Part shown: piece after piece, positions 11,062 through 23,400 of the stretch | How positions within the stretch are numbered: position 1 is the first letter of the stretch | Layout: every line of letters begins with the position of its first letter | From: Vigna angularis | Taxonomy: Eukaryota; Streptophyta; Magnoliopsida; Fabales; Fabaceae | Length of the DNA stretch: 64,000 nt | Assembly: GCF_016808095.1 (NCBI RefSeq) | Contig: NC_068979.1 | Coordinates: forward strand, 12,113,001 to 12,177,000 | Reading direction: 5' to 3' | Position numbers and translations under genes: made by a program | Notes under the pieces: model-generated | Told to the model about the DNA's origin: nothing | What the model saw: the letters and a program-made list of their open reading frames with translations, nothing else | Database searches by the model: none

Positions 11062-13559
11062 TGTCACGCCCCAATAATTACTCCGCTGAGTCACCACTGT
11101 GCTCTCATTAATGCACCGTGACACGCACACTCTTCCATTAAAACGCACTCACACTCACACTGCATGCATGCTGACAAGTGTCATTTTGGAACGTTCTACA
11201 ACATTAGTGGGATCCAAGTGACAGCCAGCGAATGGACGATCGTCCTACGTGGGAAGAGAAATTAATTTCTCTGGGAAAAACTCTTCCCATTCCTCTGCAC
11301 GCTTCATCTTCTTCCTCAAACTTTTGATTTCCAGATTCTCTGCCTTCTCTCTAGAACCTCCACCTTCTCTCTACCACAACTCACTTTCTTCTTCTCCGAT
11401 TACGTTTCAGAGACCACAGAAACGTTCCCTGCACCGTGAGCTTCACCTTGAACCGAACCATTTCCAGTTTTGGTAAGTTTCACTTGGACGCTCGTCTCTG
11501 GAATTTCTGCAAACCGTACTCATCTGCATGCATAGGCGTGAACTCAGTTCTTTCGTTTTCTTTTGTAAATTTTAGTTGAAGAGTTTAAGAGGAACGTTGA
11601 GAATAGAAAGTCACTTTGGACGAGTAGAAACCACTCATCTTAGAACGCGCACTACAATCCGGGTAAGGGGAGCTTATTAAATTTAATTCGTATGATTGTC
11701 GTGTACTGTATTAACATTATGTGTGTCGCATGAAGTATGAACTGTGTTATCTGATTGTTGGTATATGATCATAAGTATGAGGTGTATATTGGTTGATTAT
11801 GCATGATCGAACGTTGTTGTACTGCATGAACATGATATATGTTGGTCGAAATGTATGATATGGGTGATACGTATGAATATGAAATATACATGCTTAGAAG
11901 CAGTGAACATAAGTGAAACTTGAATATCAACTTCCCTATGATAACGTATGTCCGACATTAAACGGTTCTCGACCGTTTGATGTTCCAGCAAACTTCTTTA
12001 AATTGGAATACTTCCATTTGGGAAGGATTCTGGTCGAGCATGAGCTATGTGGTTTTTCTTTTACTTAAAGCTCAAAATGAGCAGTGTCGATCTTACACAT
12101 AGAAATCGTATTGGGTAGTGCTCGGTCTTACACCAAGCGCTCTTACTCTTCTCTGGAAAAGTCCTTGATAATACAGATCATTCATTTGTGTCGACCGACA
12201 GTGTCGAGCATTCTTGAGAATACAGATCAGCCATCCGTGTCGCCGACAGTTTTGAGGACCATTGTTAATACAGGTCGACTATCTGTGTCGACCGATAGTG
12301 TCGAGTACCCTTATTACTACAGATCTTCCATCTGTGTCGACCTACGGTGTCGATCACCCTTGTTCCTACAGATCTTCCATCTGTGTCGACCTACTGTGTC
12401 GATCATCCTTGTTAATACAGATCATTTATCTGTGTCGACCTACGGTGTCGATCACCCTTGTGACTACAGATCATCCATCTGTGTCGACCGACAGTGTCGG
12501 GTAACCTTGATTAATACAGGTCGTCCATCTATTTGGTAATTGATTCTATTCTGTTTTGGAAACGGAGTAAATTCTTCTGTTTTGTTCTCCATGGGTGTCC
12601 TCATTATGAAGGGGGCTGAACGTTCGTATTTTTAATAAAGTGGAACATAGAATGAATGTATTTAAGAGAATGAATTAAGATGTGCGAACACTATGAGAAC
12701 TGAAATTGTGATTGTGGATTTGAACGAGCGTTCCAGGGTGGAACGACTCTTGAATAGATATTGAGATTGTAAAGTATGAATGTGGCAAGCTTAGCTGGCG
12801 GGTCATCCTGATATTCCGTGAGTGCTCGTTCTCAAGTAGAGAGGAGTATGTCATGCGTGGGAATGACAGGAGGTCTTAGTCCATAACTGTAACTTGGACA
12901 GAACTGACTAACCTCAGGTGGCTGCTGATGAGTATTCCAGCTATCCCACCTGGGTGCATGGACGTCGTAGCTACACAGAATTCATACAGTCCGGACGGTC
13001 GTCTAGTATCAGGATTTTTGGATGAAATTTACGTATGAATTGAATGAATATGTTGTGAACTTACTTGCTGTATTTGATATATATGAAATGTATGTATTGG
13101 CTTGAATTAAATTCAATAAGCTTACCCTGTGTCTCTTTCTTGTGTTGTCGTTCATCCTTGAACCTTCGTCTTGTCTATGCAATGATCATCCGTGTGGATG
13201 TGAGCAGATGGAGAGGCGTTACTGGAAGAAACACTGGAAGATGAAAATTTGGAGGACGCCAATCTCGTAGAAGTGGAAGTGAAGGCCGAACAGTAAAGGC
13301 GTTCGGTTTTTAGTTAGATTAGCGAGCGGCTGTGAGCGAGCGCTCTTGTGTCGATTGTAATAGTCGGACGTTCGGTCTTTGTTTTGTAAACCGTTCGTCC
13401 TTATCTTTTTGAGAACGCTCTTTTATTTATGTGCAGCAACGGCCATTCGGCCTTTTTCGTTAATTGTCGTTCCCCGTGTTTTAAAACTGCCTTGAATTAT
13501 TAATATATGTGATTATTCTAAGTATATAGTTGATGATTGTATAATTTTGGGATGTTACA
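11062..13559 (+). repeat. 5' LTR
   Basis: Begins TGTCACGCCCC and ends GGGATGTTACA, paired with 18311-20808 at a constant offset of 7249 bp. It should hold the promoter and transcript start, but no convincing TATA box was located. The CT-rich leader at about 11290-11400 is followed by a possible donor (TTTTGGTAAGTTT, near 11467-11479). No long real open frame; frames at 12084-12539 and 12262-12504 come from the 49-bp repeat. Confidence 0.96.
12165..12533 (+). repeat. 49-bp tandem array (about 7.5 copies) in the 5' LTR
   Basis: Units of 49 bp built on TACAGATC(A/T)TCCATCTGTG followed by TCGACC(T/G)AC(G/A)GTGTCGA. Each unit contains a small near-palindrome TCGAC...GTGTCGA. As 49 is not a multiple of 3, the units read in all three frames and give overlapping spurious open frames. 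The same array is in the 3' LTR with no obvious difference. Confidence 0.95.
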
Positions 13560-13563
13560 TTAT

Positions 13564-13575
13564 TGGTATCAGAGC
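13564..13575 (+). other. Primer-binding site, initiator tRNA-Met type
   Basis: TGGTATCAGAGC starts four bases after the LTR end and is the complement of the 3' end of plant initiator tRNA-Met, which primes minus-strand DNA synthesis in many plant LTR retrotransposons. The TRIM array uses the same primer. Confidence 0.95.
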
Positions 13576-13708
13576 AGTTTTGTTCTCTTAAGAACGCTGT
13601 AGGTTATGAGTGCATTGCGTTTTTGCTGTGTGCTTATTGTGTGTTTAATGAGTTACTGTTTTAACTATTAGACATTTCTAACGTTCGTTTTCTCTGGTCC
13701 AGAAAACG

Positions 13709-14383
13709 ATGGCACCTAGACTCCCTCCTCCACCCCAACCTAACGAGCCTGATGCGTCCAACAACGCTAGGTTGTTGGAGACAGTGATAGACCGCTTACA
13801 GCAGCAGAACACGACACTGATGGAACAAAATGCCACTCTAATGCAGCAGAATCAGAGTGCCATGCAGAGTTTGGAGGCTTCACGTGCCAACTCTGAAACT
13901 ACACAGAGACAACTAATGGAGATCTTAGCAGCGACTAGGCATCATTCTGGGGCGTCTTCTTCCAACGCTGCCCCGCCTACTGCCGAATGGAGCTTGGAGA
14001 GTTTCCTCCAACACCATCCTGCTAAATTCAGTGGGAAGGGTCTCCCAGACGAAGCGGATCAGTGGTTGAGGGATATAGAGAAGATCTTCAATGCCAAACG
14101 ATGCCCTGATGAAAATAGATTGGCGTACGCTGAGTATTTACTGACTGGAGAAGCGAGCCATTGGTGGTCGAGCGCTAGAGCTATTCTTACGGATGCACAA
14201 CAACCGATCACCTGGGAAGTATTTAGAAACAAGTTTTATGAAGAATATTTCCCTGACAGCGTGCGGTTTGCAAAGGAGGTGGAATTTCTACAACTGGTTC
14301 AGGGGAGTATGTCTGTCTCGGAGTACACCAATAAATTCAAACATCTCGTCCGATTCAATACTATGGCCACTAGTGAGGAGTGA
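13709..14383 (+). CDS. Gag N-terminal part, ended by an in-frame TGA
   Basis: Structural (capsid-type) protein of the retrotransposon, which packages element RNA in cytoplasmic particles. The frame starts at ATG 13709, 134 bases after the primer site, and runs 224 residues. A proline-rich start is followed by a Gln/Asn-rich, coiled-coil-like stretch (about residues 22-70) and then the retrotransposon gag domain (about 90-220), with conserved tryptophans and the WEVFRNKFYEEYFP motif. It ends at TGA 14381-14383 in the middle of the gag domain. The frame continues in phase with no other stop to 18304, and relatives have Trp at this spot, so a TGG-to-TGA change is the simplest explanation. The zinc knuckles lie after the stop. 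Readthrough is possible in principle, but the following codons CAG TGT do not match the CAR-YYA leaky context. Confidence 0.9.
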   Translation: MAPRLPPPPQPNEPDASNNARLLETVIDRLQQQNTTLMEQNATLMQQNQSAMQSLEASRANSETTQRQLMEILAATRHHSGASSSNAAPPTAEWSLESFLQHHPAKFSGKGLPDEADQWLRDIEKIFNAKRCPDENRLAYAEYLLTGEASHWWSSARAILTDAQQPITWEVFRNKFYEEYFPDSVRFAKEVEFLQLVQGSMSVSEYTNKFKHLVRFNTMATSEE

Positions 14384-14425
14384 CAGTGTAGGAAATTCGA
14401 GAACGGACTGCGGAGTGATTTAAAG

Positions 14426-17400
14426 GTGTTAATTTCCAGCTTGTGCATCCGGTCGTTTCCAGCCATGGTCGAGAGGGCTAAAGTGTTAGAGAAAAATATG
14501 GCTGATGCGGAACAACAGAAGAAACAACAGGCGTCAAGAGGGCCAATTATGTCGAGACCTACCATGAGTCGGAACAGGACCCCATACTCTCGTCCAGCTC
14601 AGTCGAGTGGTTCTCAAGCTATGGTAGTTGCTGGACAAGCAAATCAACCGGGGCCGGTCAGATGTTTTCAGTGCGGAGGACCCCATTTCAAGTCAGCTTG
14701 TCCTCAACTGGCAGGAGTAAAATATTGCACTCGTTGTAGAAGACATGGCCACCTGGAGAACGAGTGTAATATGGGCGGTCGTGCAGTGATGAGACCGCCG
14801 AGCGCTGGAAGGACTCAGCAAGGAAGAGGTGGTCGAGCCCAAGCTGTGGGGCGTGTGTATGCAATCACGGGTGCGGAAGCAGCAAGTTCAGGTACACTTA
14901 TTACCAGCACGTGTTTGCTTTATGGAATGAAATGTTGTGTGCTGTTTGACTCGGGGGCGACACACTCCTTCATCTCGAAGGCGTGCGTTGATAAGCTGGG
15001 ATTAGCTGAGAGTGAGATGCAGTTCGACTTGGTGGTGTCGACCCCAGCGGCTGGAGAGGTTAGGACATCCACAGTGTGTGTTAGATGTCCTCTAGAGGTT
15101 GAAGGGCGTAGATACAAGGTGAACCTCATATGTTTACCTCTCAAGGACTTAGAAGTGATTCTGGGAATGGATTGGCTGACTACCAATCACATTCTCATAG
15201 ATTGTGGGGCTAAGGAACTAATTTTTCCTGAGGAATATGAAGAAGAGTTGGGTGTGACGCTCAGTCAAATTAAGGAAGATATAATGGAAGGCGTCAGTTG
15301 CTTTTTGATCATGACTCACGCGGATAATGAATCTGAAGGTTCTGAACGAACGAATTCTAAGTGGAGAGAAGCACGTTCAGTAGTAGAAGAGTTTCCTGAA
15401 GTCTTTCCACACGAGATACCTGGACTGCCTCCTGTTCGTGAGGTTGAATTTACGATCGACCTGGTGACGACAGCAGCGCCAATATCGGTTCAACCATATA
15501 GAATGTCGCCTGCTGAGTTGGTTGAGCTCAAGAAGCAGATAGAAGAATTAATGGACAAGCAGTTCATTAGGCCGAGCGTATCGCCTTGGGGAGCGCCTGT
15601 ATTGTTAGTGAAGAAGAAGGATGGCAGCTCCAGGCTTTGCATTGACTACCGACAGCTTAATAAGCTTACTATCAAGAACAAGTATCCACTTCCGCGTATT
15701 GACGATCTACTGGATCAGTTGCAGGGAGCGAGCGTGTTCTCAAAGATTGACTTACGTTCGGGCTATCATCAAATACGTGTGAAGGAAGGTGACATTCAGA
15801 AGACAGCCTTTAGGTCTCGTTATGGGCATTATGAGTATGTGGTAATGCCGTTCGGAGTAACGAACGCGCCAGCGATCTTCATGGATTACATGAACCGGAT
15901 ATTCCGACCCTACCTGGACAAGTTCGTAGTGGTCTTCATTGATGACATCCTGATTTACTCCAAGAGCCATGAAGAACATGAGGAACATTTGCGGGTCGTG
16001 CTTGGAGTGTTGAGGGAGAAGGAATTGTACGCCAAGTTGTCGAAGTGTGAATTTTGGATGAAGAGCGTGCAGTTCTTGGGGCATGTTGTGTCGGCCGAAG
16101 GAATTTCTGTGGACCCGGCAAAGATACGAGCGGTTTTGGAGTGGGCGAGTCCTCGTTCGGTTACAGAAGTGCGGAGCTTCGTTGGTCTTGCAGGCTACTA
16201 TAGGCGTTTTATTGAAGGTTTTGCTAAGATAGTAGCACCACTAACACAGCTCACACGCAAGGATCACCCGTTCGCTTGGACCGATCGGTGTGAAGAGAGT
16301 TTCCAGGAGCTTAAGCGGAAGTTGACGAGCGCTCCGGTTTTAGTGATTCCAGACACTGCCAAACCATTCGAAGTCTACTGCGATGCCTCTCATCAAGGTT
16401 TGGGTTGTGTGCTGATGCAAGAGAGACGAGCAGTGGCTTATGCCTCTCGACAACTGAAAATTCACGAGAGGAACTATCCGACACACGACCTAGAGCTGGC
16501 AGCGGTCGTCTTTGCTCTAAAGATTTGGAGACACTACTTGTATGGATCCGTTTTCCAAGTCTTTAGTGATCATAAGAGCCTCAAGTACCTCTTTGATCAA
16601 AAGGAGTTGAATATGAGGCAGCGGAGGTGGCTTGAATTCCTAAAGGATTATGAGTTCGAGTTGCTTTATCACCCTGGTAAAGCGAACGTTTTAGCGGACG
16701 CTCTAAGCAAGAAGTCGGTTCATGTTTCAGCTATGATGGTGAAAGAACTCAATCTAGTGGAGAGCTTTAGAGACCTAAGGTTGCAGTTCGAGTTGGAGCC
16801 GAACAGTATTAAATGCTGCACCTTGAGGATATCAAGTGATGTGTTCGACCGAATCTGGATGAAACAACGAGAGGATGAAGAATTGGTGAAGATTTTAAGC
16901 GCGCTCGGTACGGATCAAGCCAAACATTTCAACACTGGAACGGACGGCATGTTACATTACATGGGTCGGACGTGTATTCCTAATGATGGCGAGCTGAAGA
17001 GGATTATCTTGGAGGAAGGACATCATAGTCGTCTTAGCATACACCCTGGTATGACTAAGATGTATCAAGACCTTCGACGTTCGTTCTGGTGGCCAGGAAT
17101 GAAGAGTGATGTCGCACGTTTTGTGGCATCATGTTTAACCTGTCAATGTGCCAAAGCGGAGTATCAAAGACCGGGCGGCTTACTACAACCGTTGGAGATT
17201 CCCGAATGGAAGTGGGACAGCATTTCAATGGACTTCGTGACTCATTTGCCTCGCACGGTCAAGAATCACGACTCCATTTGGGTGATAGTGGATCGTCTAA
17301 CAAAGAGTGCTCACTTCCTAGCAGTCAACTTGAAGATGTCCATGACCAACTTGGCCAAGCTCTACATCAAAGAGATCGTTCGTCTGCATGGAGTGCCGTC

Positions 17401-18304
17401 CAGCATCATCTCTGACCGAGACACCAGGTTCACCTCTCAGTTTTGGCAGTCGTTGCAAAGCGAACTGGGCAGCAAACTCCAAATGAGTTCAGCGTACCAT
17501 CCTCAGACGGACGGTCAATCCGAGAGAACAATCCAGACGCTCGAGGACTTATTGCGGACGTGTGTACTCGATCACATGGGCGTTTGGGATGAAGTACTGC
17601 CTTTAATAGAGTTCACCTACAACAACAGTTTTCAGGCTAGCATTGGAATGGCACCGTTTGAAGCTCTCTACGGTAGAAGATGTCGAACGCCACTTTGCTG
17701 GTTTCAAGAAGGAGAACACGTATTGACTGGACCAGAACTCGTTCAACAAACAACTGAAAAGGTGAAGTTAATTCAAGAGAGATTGAAAACGTCCAGAAGC
17801 AGGCAGAAGTCATACGCAGATAAGAGGAGACGACCCTTGAAGTTCAAAGCTGGCGATCATGTCTTTCTGAGGTTAAATCCAACTACTGGAGTAGGCAGAG
17901 CGTTGAGATCAAAGAAATTATCTCCTAAGTTCGTGGGGCCGTACCAGATCACAAGGAAGATTGGACCTGTTGCATACGAGCTAGCCCTACCTCCACATTT
18001 GTCCAACCTTCATCCAGTATTTCACGTGTCTCAACTCCGGAAGTACGTAGCTGATCCCTCGCACATATTGGAGCTGGAGAACGTTCGTCTTCGACAAGAC
18101 CGAACGCTTGAAATGAAGCCGATTCGCATTGAAGACGAACGCTCTAAATTACACAAAGGGAAGGACGTTCGTTTGGTGAAAGTGGTGTGGGACGACAAGA
18201 CTGGCGACTCTACTTGGGAAGTTGAGGATGCCATGAAGGACTTATACCCTCATCTATTCCCTGGTAAGTCTTCAATTTTCGAGGACGAAAATTTTTGTAG
18301 ATAG
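14426..18304 (+). CDS. Gag C-terminus and Pol polyprotein (PR-RT-RNaseH-INT-chromodomain)
   Basis: Same frame as the gag start; open from 14384, with the first ATG at 14426 (1292 residues). Numbering codons from 13709: two CCHC zinc knuckles begin near 319 (CFQC...H...C) and 340 (CTRC...H...C). The aspartic protease has DSGATHSF at about 414 and VILGMDWL later. Reverse transcriptase has CIDYRQLN, the [12 protein letters not shown] block, and FIDDIL with catalytic Asp 745-746. RNase H starts with YCDAS (Asp 892). Integrase has an HHCC zinc motif (HH...C..C, about 17020-17145) and a DDE triad in MDF (about 1175), SDRDT and the Glu of QSERT (1272). The end, about codons 1450-1525, is chromodomain-like (VKVVWDD, TWEVED, YPHLF), which in chromoviruses steers integration to heterochromatin. 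All visible catalytic residues are intact. Expression would need passage of the upstream TGA. Confidence 0.93.
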   Translation: MLISSLCIRSFPAMVERAKVLEKNMADAEQQKKQQASRGPIMSRPTMSRNRTPYSRPAQSSGSQAMVVAGQANQPGPVRCFQCGGPHFKSACPQLAGVKYCTRCRRHGHLENECNMGGRAVMRPPSAGRTQQGRGGRAQAVGRVYAITGAEAASSGTLITSTCLLYGMKCCVLFDSGATHSFISKACVDKLGLAESEMQFDLVVSTPAAGEVRTSTVCVRCPLEVEGRRYKVNLICLPLKDLEVILGMDWLTTNHILIDCGAKELIFPEEYEEELGVTLSQIKEDIMEGVSCFLIMTHADNESEGSERTNSKWREARSVVEEFPEVFPHEIPGLPPVREVEFTIDLVTTAAPISVQPYRMSPAELVELKKQIEELMDKQFIRPSVSPWGAPVLLVKKKDGSSRLCIDYRQLNKLTIKNKYPLPRIDDLLDQLQGASVFSKIDLRSGYHQIRVKEGDIQKTAFRSRYGHYEYVVMPFGVTNAPAIFMDYMNRIFRPYLDKFVVVFIDDILIYSKSHEEHEEHLRVVLGVLREKELYAKLSKCEFWMKSVQFLGHVVSAEGISVDPAKIRAVLEWASPRSVTEVRSFVGLAGYYRRFIEGFAKIVAPLTQLTRKDHPFAWTDRCEESFQELKRKLTSAPVLVIPDTAKPFEVYCDASHQGLGCVLMQERRAVAYASRQLKIHERNYPTHDLELAAVVFALKIWRHYLYGSVFQVFSDHKSLKYLFDQKELNMRQRRWLEFLKDYEFELLYHPGKANVLADALSKKSVHVSAMMVKELNLVESFRDLRLQFELEPNSIKCCTLRISSDVFDRIWMKQREDEELVKILSALGTDQAKHFNTGTDGMLHYMGRTCIPNDGELKRIILEEGHHSRLSIHPGMTKMYQDLRRSFWWPGMKSDVARFVASCLTCQCAKAEYQRPGGLLQPLEIPEWKWDSISMDFVTHLPRTVKNHDSIWVIVDRLTKSAHFLAVNLKMSMTNLAKLYIKEIVRLHGVPSSIISDRDTRFTSQFWQSLQSELGSKLQMSSAYHPQTDGQSERTIQTLEDLLRTCVLDHMGVWDEVLPLIEFTYNNSFQASIGMAPFEALYGRRCRTPLCWFQEGEHVLTGPELVQQTTEKVKLIQERLKTSRSRQKSYADKRRRPLKFKAGDHVFLRLNPTTGVGRALRSKKLSPKFVGPYQITRKIGPVAYELALPPHLSNLHPVFHVSQLRKYVADPSHILELENVRLRQDRTLEMKPIRIEDERSKLHKGKDVRLVKVVWDDKTGDSTWEVEDAMKDLYPHLFPGKSSIFEDENFCR

Positions 18305-18309
18305 GGGGA
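18303..18309 (+). other. Polypurine tract
   Basis: AGGGGGA lies one base before the 3' LTR and just after the pol stop, at the usual site of the primer for plus-strand DNA synthesis. Confidence 0.8.
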
Positions 18310-18310
18310 T

Positions 18311-20808
18311 TGTCACGCCCCAATAATTACTCCGCTGAGTCACCACTGTGCTCTCATTAATGCACCGTGACACGCACACCCTTCCATTAAAACGCACTCA
18401 CACTCACACTGCATGCATGCTGACAAGTGTCATTTTGGAACGTTCTACAACATTAGTGGGATCCAAGTGGCAGCCAGCGAATGGACGATCGTCCTACGTG
18501 GGAAGAGAAATTAATTTCTCTGGGAAAAACTCTTCCCATTCCTCTGCACGCTTCATCTTCTTCCTCAAACTTTTGATTTCCAGATTCTCTGCCTTCTCTC
18601 TAGAACCTCCACCTTCTCTCTACCACAACTCACTTTCTTCTTCTCCGATTACGTTTCAGAGACCACAGAAACGTTCCCTGCACCGTGAGCTTCACCTTGA
18701 ACCGAACCATTTCTAGTTCTGGTAAGTTTCACTTGAACGCTCGTCTCTGGAATTTCTGCAAACCGTACTCATCTGCATGCATGGGCGTGAACTCAGTTCT
18801 TTCGTTTTCTTTTGTAAATTTTAGTTGAAGAGTTTAAGAGGAACGTTGAGAATAGAAAGTCACTTTGGACGAGTAGAAACCACTCATCTTAGAACGCGCA
18901 CTACAATCCGGGTAAGGGGAGCTTATTAAATTTAATTCGTATGATTGTCGTGTACTGTATTAACATTATGTGTGTCGCATGAAGTATGAACTGTGTTATC
19001 TGATTGTTGGTATATGATCATAAGTATGAGGTGTATATTGGTTGATTATGCATGATCGAACGTTGTTGTACTGCATGAACATGATATATGTTGGTCGAAA
19101 TGTATGATATGGGTGATACGTATGAATATGAAATATACATGCTTAGAAGCAGTGAACATAAGTGAAACTTGAATATCAACTTCCCTATGATAACGTATGT
19201 CCGACATTAAACGGTTCTCGACCGTTTGATGTTCCAGCAAACTTCTTTAAATTGGAATACTTCCATTTGGGAAGGATTCTGGTCGAGCATGAGCTATGTG
19301 GTTTTTCTTTTACTTAAAGCTCAAAATGAGCAGTGTCGATCTTACACATAGAAATCGTATTGGGTAGTGCTCGGTCTTACACCAAGCGCTCTTACTCTTC
19401 TCTGGAAAAGTCCTTGATAATACAGATCATTCATTTGTGTCGACCGACAGTGTCGAGCATTCTTGAGAATACAGATCAGCCATCCGTGTCGCCGACAGTT
19501 TTGAGGACCATTGTTAATACAGGTCGACTATCTGTGTCGACCGATAGTGTCGAGTACCCTTATTACTACAGATCTTCCATCTGTGTCGACCTACGGTGTC
19601 GATCACCCTTGTTCCTACAGATCTTCCATCTGTGTCGACCTACTGTGTCGATCATCCTTGTTAATACAGATCATTTATCTGTGTCGACCTACGGTGTCGA
19701 TCACCCTTGTGACTACAGATCATCCATCTGTGTCGACCGACAGTGTCGGGTAACCTTGATTAATACAGGTCGTCCATCTATTTGGTAATTGATTCTATTC
19801 TGTTTTGGAAACGGAGTAAATTCTTCTGTTTTGTTCTCCATGGGTGTCCTCATTATGAAGGGGGCTGAACGTTCGTATTTTTAATAAAGTGGAACATAGA
19901 ATGAATGTATTTAAGAGAATGAATTAAGATGTGCGAACACTATGAGAACTGAAATTGTGATTGTGGATTTGAACGAGCGTTCCAGGGTGGAACGACTCTT
20001 GAATAGATATTGAGATTGTAAAGTATGAATGTGGCAAGCTTAGCTGGCGGGTCATCCTGATATTCCGTGAGTGCTCGTTCTCAAGTAGAGAGGAGTATGT
20101 CATGCGTGGGAATGACAGGAGGTCTTAGTCCATAACTGTAACTTGGACAGAACTGACTAACCTCAGGTGGCTGCTGATGAGTATTCCAGCTATCCCACCT
20201 GGGTGCATGGACGTCGTAGCTACACAGAATTCATACAGTCCGGACGGTCGTCTAGTATCAGGATTTTTGGATGAAATTTACGTATGAATTGAATGAATAT
20301 GTTGTGAACTTACTTGCTGTATTTGATATATATGAAATGTATGTATTGGCTTGAATTAAATTCAATAAGCTTACCCTGTGTCTCTTTCTTGTGTTGTCGT
20401 TCATCCTTGAACCTTCGTCTTGTCTATGCAATGATCATCCGTGTGGATGTGAGCAGATGGAGAGGCGTTACTGGAAGAAACACTGGAAGATGAAAATTTG
20501 GAGGACGCCAATCTCGTAGAAGTGGAAGTGAAAGCCGAACAGTAAAGGCGTTCGGTTTTTAGTTAGATTAGCGAGCGGCTGTGAGCGAGCGCTCTTGTGT
20601 CGATTGTAATAGTCGGACGTTCGGTCTTTGTTTTGTAAACCGTTCGTCCTTATCTTTTTGAGAACGCTCTTTTATTTATGTGCAGCAACGGCCATTCGGC
20701 CTTTTTCGTTAATTGTCGTTCCCCGTGTTTTAAAACTGCCTTGAATTATTAATATATGTGATTATTCTAAGTATATAGTTGATGACTGTATAATTTTGGA
20801 ATATTACA
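18311..20808 (+). repeat. 3' LTR
   Basis: A 2498-bp copy of the 5' LTR. By eye there are about ten substitutions and no length change. Six lie in the first 500 bp, one near 20532 and three within the last 25 bp, and all ten are transitions. The 49-bp array recurs at 19414-19782. It ends GGAATATTACA against GGGATGTTACA in the 5' LTR. Confidence 0.96.
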
Positions 20809-20813
20809 CTAAT

Positions 20814-21639
20814 CTTGCAAATTCATCCACAATATCACTCTTCAATCAGTTCATACGAAGAAAAGATATTTACTCAATAATAAGTGTGCACAATAATATT
20901 TACTCAAATGAACACAACTTAAAAATATTACATTAATAATGACTTGAACTATTGAGATCCACATATTTAGAAAGTCAAGAAAAGTCAAAATGAATCTATT
21001 ACTTAACCTAAATGGTTGCCTTCCATGCCCTATGTTACTTTTCTTGATTTTGTTTTCTAGAATAGTGAATTAGGGTTTGATGAGCCATAGAATGAAGTAA
21101 CTTGGTTTAGGTTGACAGGAATAAAATATAAAACAAAATAAGCATCACCTTCGGAGTTGTGAATTCCGTGGCGTGTATATTACGATGAAGATATTAGAGC
21201 CCATAAGAAAACCAAACGTTGAACATATTAGAACCATCCATTCAAGTCACACAAGAGTTAAAGAAAATGTGTCATAGTCATCACTCTCTTGCTGGCATGC
21301 CACCGTAATTATATAACATAATAATAATAATAACAATAATATTATTATTATTATTAAAGAAAACTATAATGGTTTATTGTTAAATATTGTTTTAACAAAA
21401 TGAATTGCTTCATTGGAAACATGTGTTTACACGCCAGAGTGTACTTTTTCTTTATAAAAAAAAACAAAACTATAATTATTATAATGATTATTAAAATAAA
21501 AATAGTATTTATAAAAAATTATTAAAAGAAATTAATTTATAATTTTATTGTAGGTATTTTTTTATTACATTGGTGATTTTTTATTCTGAATAGTAATTTG
21601 AATTAAAAAATAACTAACTAGAAGCTACAATAGTAAGAA

Positions 21640-21694
<55 letters not shown>

Positions 21695-23400
21695 GAGACA
21701 ATCTCATCTCATAGATATTATATGTGTAAATAATAATTTAATTTAATTTAAATTTAAATATTTTTTGATTTAAGTTTCTATATTAATAATTATTACAATA
21801 TAATTTCTGTTATTATAATAGTTATATTAAAAAAATAAAAATAATTAAAATAAAAGTAATAATAATGAAAAAAAATAATATCAAATCTGATTTAACATAT
21901 TTAAATACATAGAGTTATATTAAAATATTAAATTAAATTAAATAATTATTAAAATTTAAATAAAAAACAAAATTTTTAAAAAATTTGGTTAATCGATATC
22001 CAAATCCGTTAACATATGTTAACGGATTTTAATATCCATAAACAATTTCTTTTAATTATTATTTTTTATTTAAAATATTTTAATTATTTAACTTAATTAA
22101 AATTTTAATATCATTTAATCTATTTTAGTATTTTGAAAATAACTAAAATATAAATCATATTGTAATAATAGTTATATTAAATGATAAAATTAAAATAGTA
22201 ATGATAAAAAAGTATTAATGTAAAATTTGATTTAGTATATTTTAATATATTAAATTATGATAAAATATTAAATTAAATTAAATAATTATTAAATTTTAAA
22301 TAAAAAATTAAATTTTAAAAAGTTTTATTTATCGAATATTAAAATCCATTAAAATATGTTAAAAGCTTTCTTTATCGGATATAAAATCCATTAAAAAAAC
22401 TTTCTTTATCGGATATTACTATCAAATAAACAATTTCTAAAAATTTTGTTTTTTTGTTTAAAATTTAATAATTATTCAATTTAGTTTAAAATTTTAATAT
22501 AATTTATAGTAATTTTATATTTGAATAAATATTAAAGTGTGATTTATACTTTTACAATAATTTTATTAAAAAATTAAAATTAAAATAATTAAAATTAAAA
22601 TAATAATAATGAAAATAAAAAACAAAAATAAAAATTTCAAACCAGATTTAGTATATCTAAATATATTAAATTATATTAAAATATTAAATTAATTTAAATA
22701 ATTATTAAATTTTAAATAAAAATATAATTTGAAAAAAAATTGTGTATCTATCCAAATTCGTTAACTTTGGTTATCCGATTAACCAATTTTTTTAAATTTT
22801 ATTTATTTATTTGAGTTTTAATAATTATTTAACTTCATTTAATATTTTAATATAATTTAATATATTTAAATATATTAAATCAGATTTTATATTATTATTT
22901 TTTACATTATTATTACTTTTATTTTAATTATTTTTTTAATATAACTATTATAATAATAGAAATTATATTTTAATAATTATTAAGATAAAAACATATATTA
23001 AATAATATTAAAATTTTAAATTAAATTAGATTATTATTAAATTTTAAATTTAAAAATAAAATTTAACAAAAAATTATGAATAAAATTTTGAAATTCACAT
23101 ATTTTAAAATATGTTAAATGATTGAGTGACTTTAATAAGATTGAGAAAAAATAAAAAAATATATATATTAAGGTTAAAAGTTAAATTTTTCAAAAAGTTA
23201 GAGGTGTAGAATGAAAAAACTTAATTGTTTAAGAATATTTGACCAAATTCTTTTTAATTTGTAGTTTAATTTTCTACAAATTAAATGCAGGATGAAAGGG
23301 TCACTCCTTTATCTAATCATTGTAATTTGACTCATTCTATGGGTCACTCCTAACCCATTATTAAAAAAACTCCCTTTTAGGAAGCCCTTCAAATGAGGGT
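20814..23400. repeat. Very AT-rich block with degenerate long repeats
   Basis: No gene. Almost pure A/T from about 21300 on, with an (AT)n run at 21643-21691. A segment containing TATTAAATTAAATTAAATAATTATTAAA recurs near 21915, 22265 and 22675, and partly inverted copies are seen at about 22790-22990. A perfect 28-bp palindrome lies at 22002-22029. This looks like an old, internally repeated non-autonomous element, but no termini or target duplication could be assigned. Confidence 0.5.

Larger units (their letters stand above)
11062..20808 (+). mobile_element. Complete Ty3/gypsy chromovirus-type LTR retrotransposon
   Basis: A 9747-bp element with two 2498-bp LTRs, a primer site, gag-pol, a polypurine tract and a perfect 5-bp target duplication CTAAT (11057-11061 and 20809-20813). 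Domain order is gag, zinc knuckles, protease, reverse transcriptase, RNase H, integrase, chromodomain. That order is Ty3/gypsy, and the C-terminal chromodomain marks the chromovirus branch. The long LTRs and initiator-Met primer site fit the Tekay/Del lineage, a placement inferred from memory of the family. The LTRs differ at about ten positions by eye (0.4%), so insertion was recent: about 0.15 million years if a grass LTR rate of 1.3e-8 per site per year applies. The gag frame has one TGA, so this copy may no longer move on its own. Confidence 0.96.

Noticed and set aside
12084..12539. 151-residue frame in the 5' LTR, repeated at 19333-19788
   Set aside because: It is the 49-bp LTR repeat read in shifting frames and lies in non-coding LTR sequence.
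14193..17415. Several overlapping frames inside gag-pol on both strands
   Set aside because: Shadows of the intact pol frame; no domain in the alternative readings.
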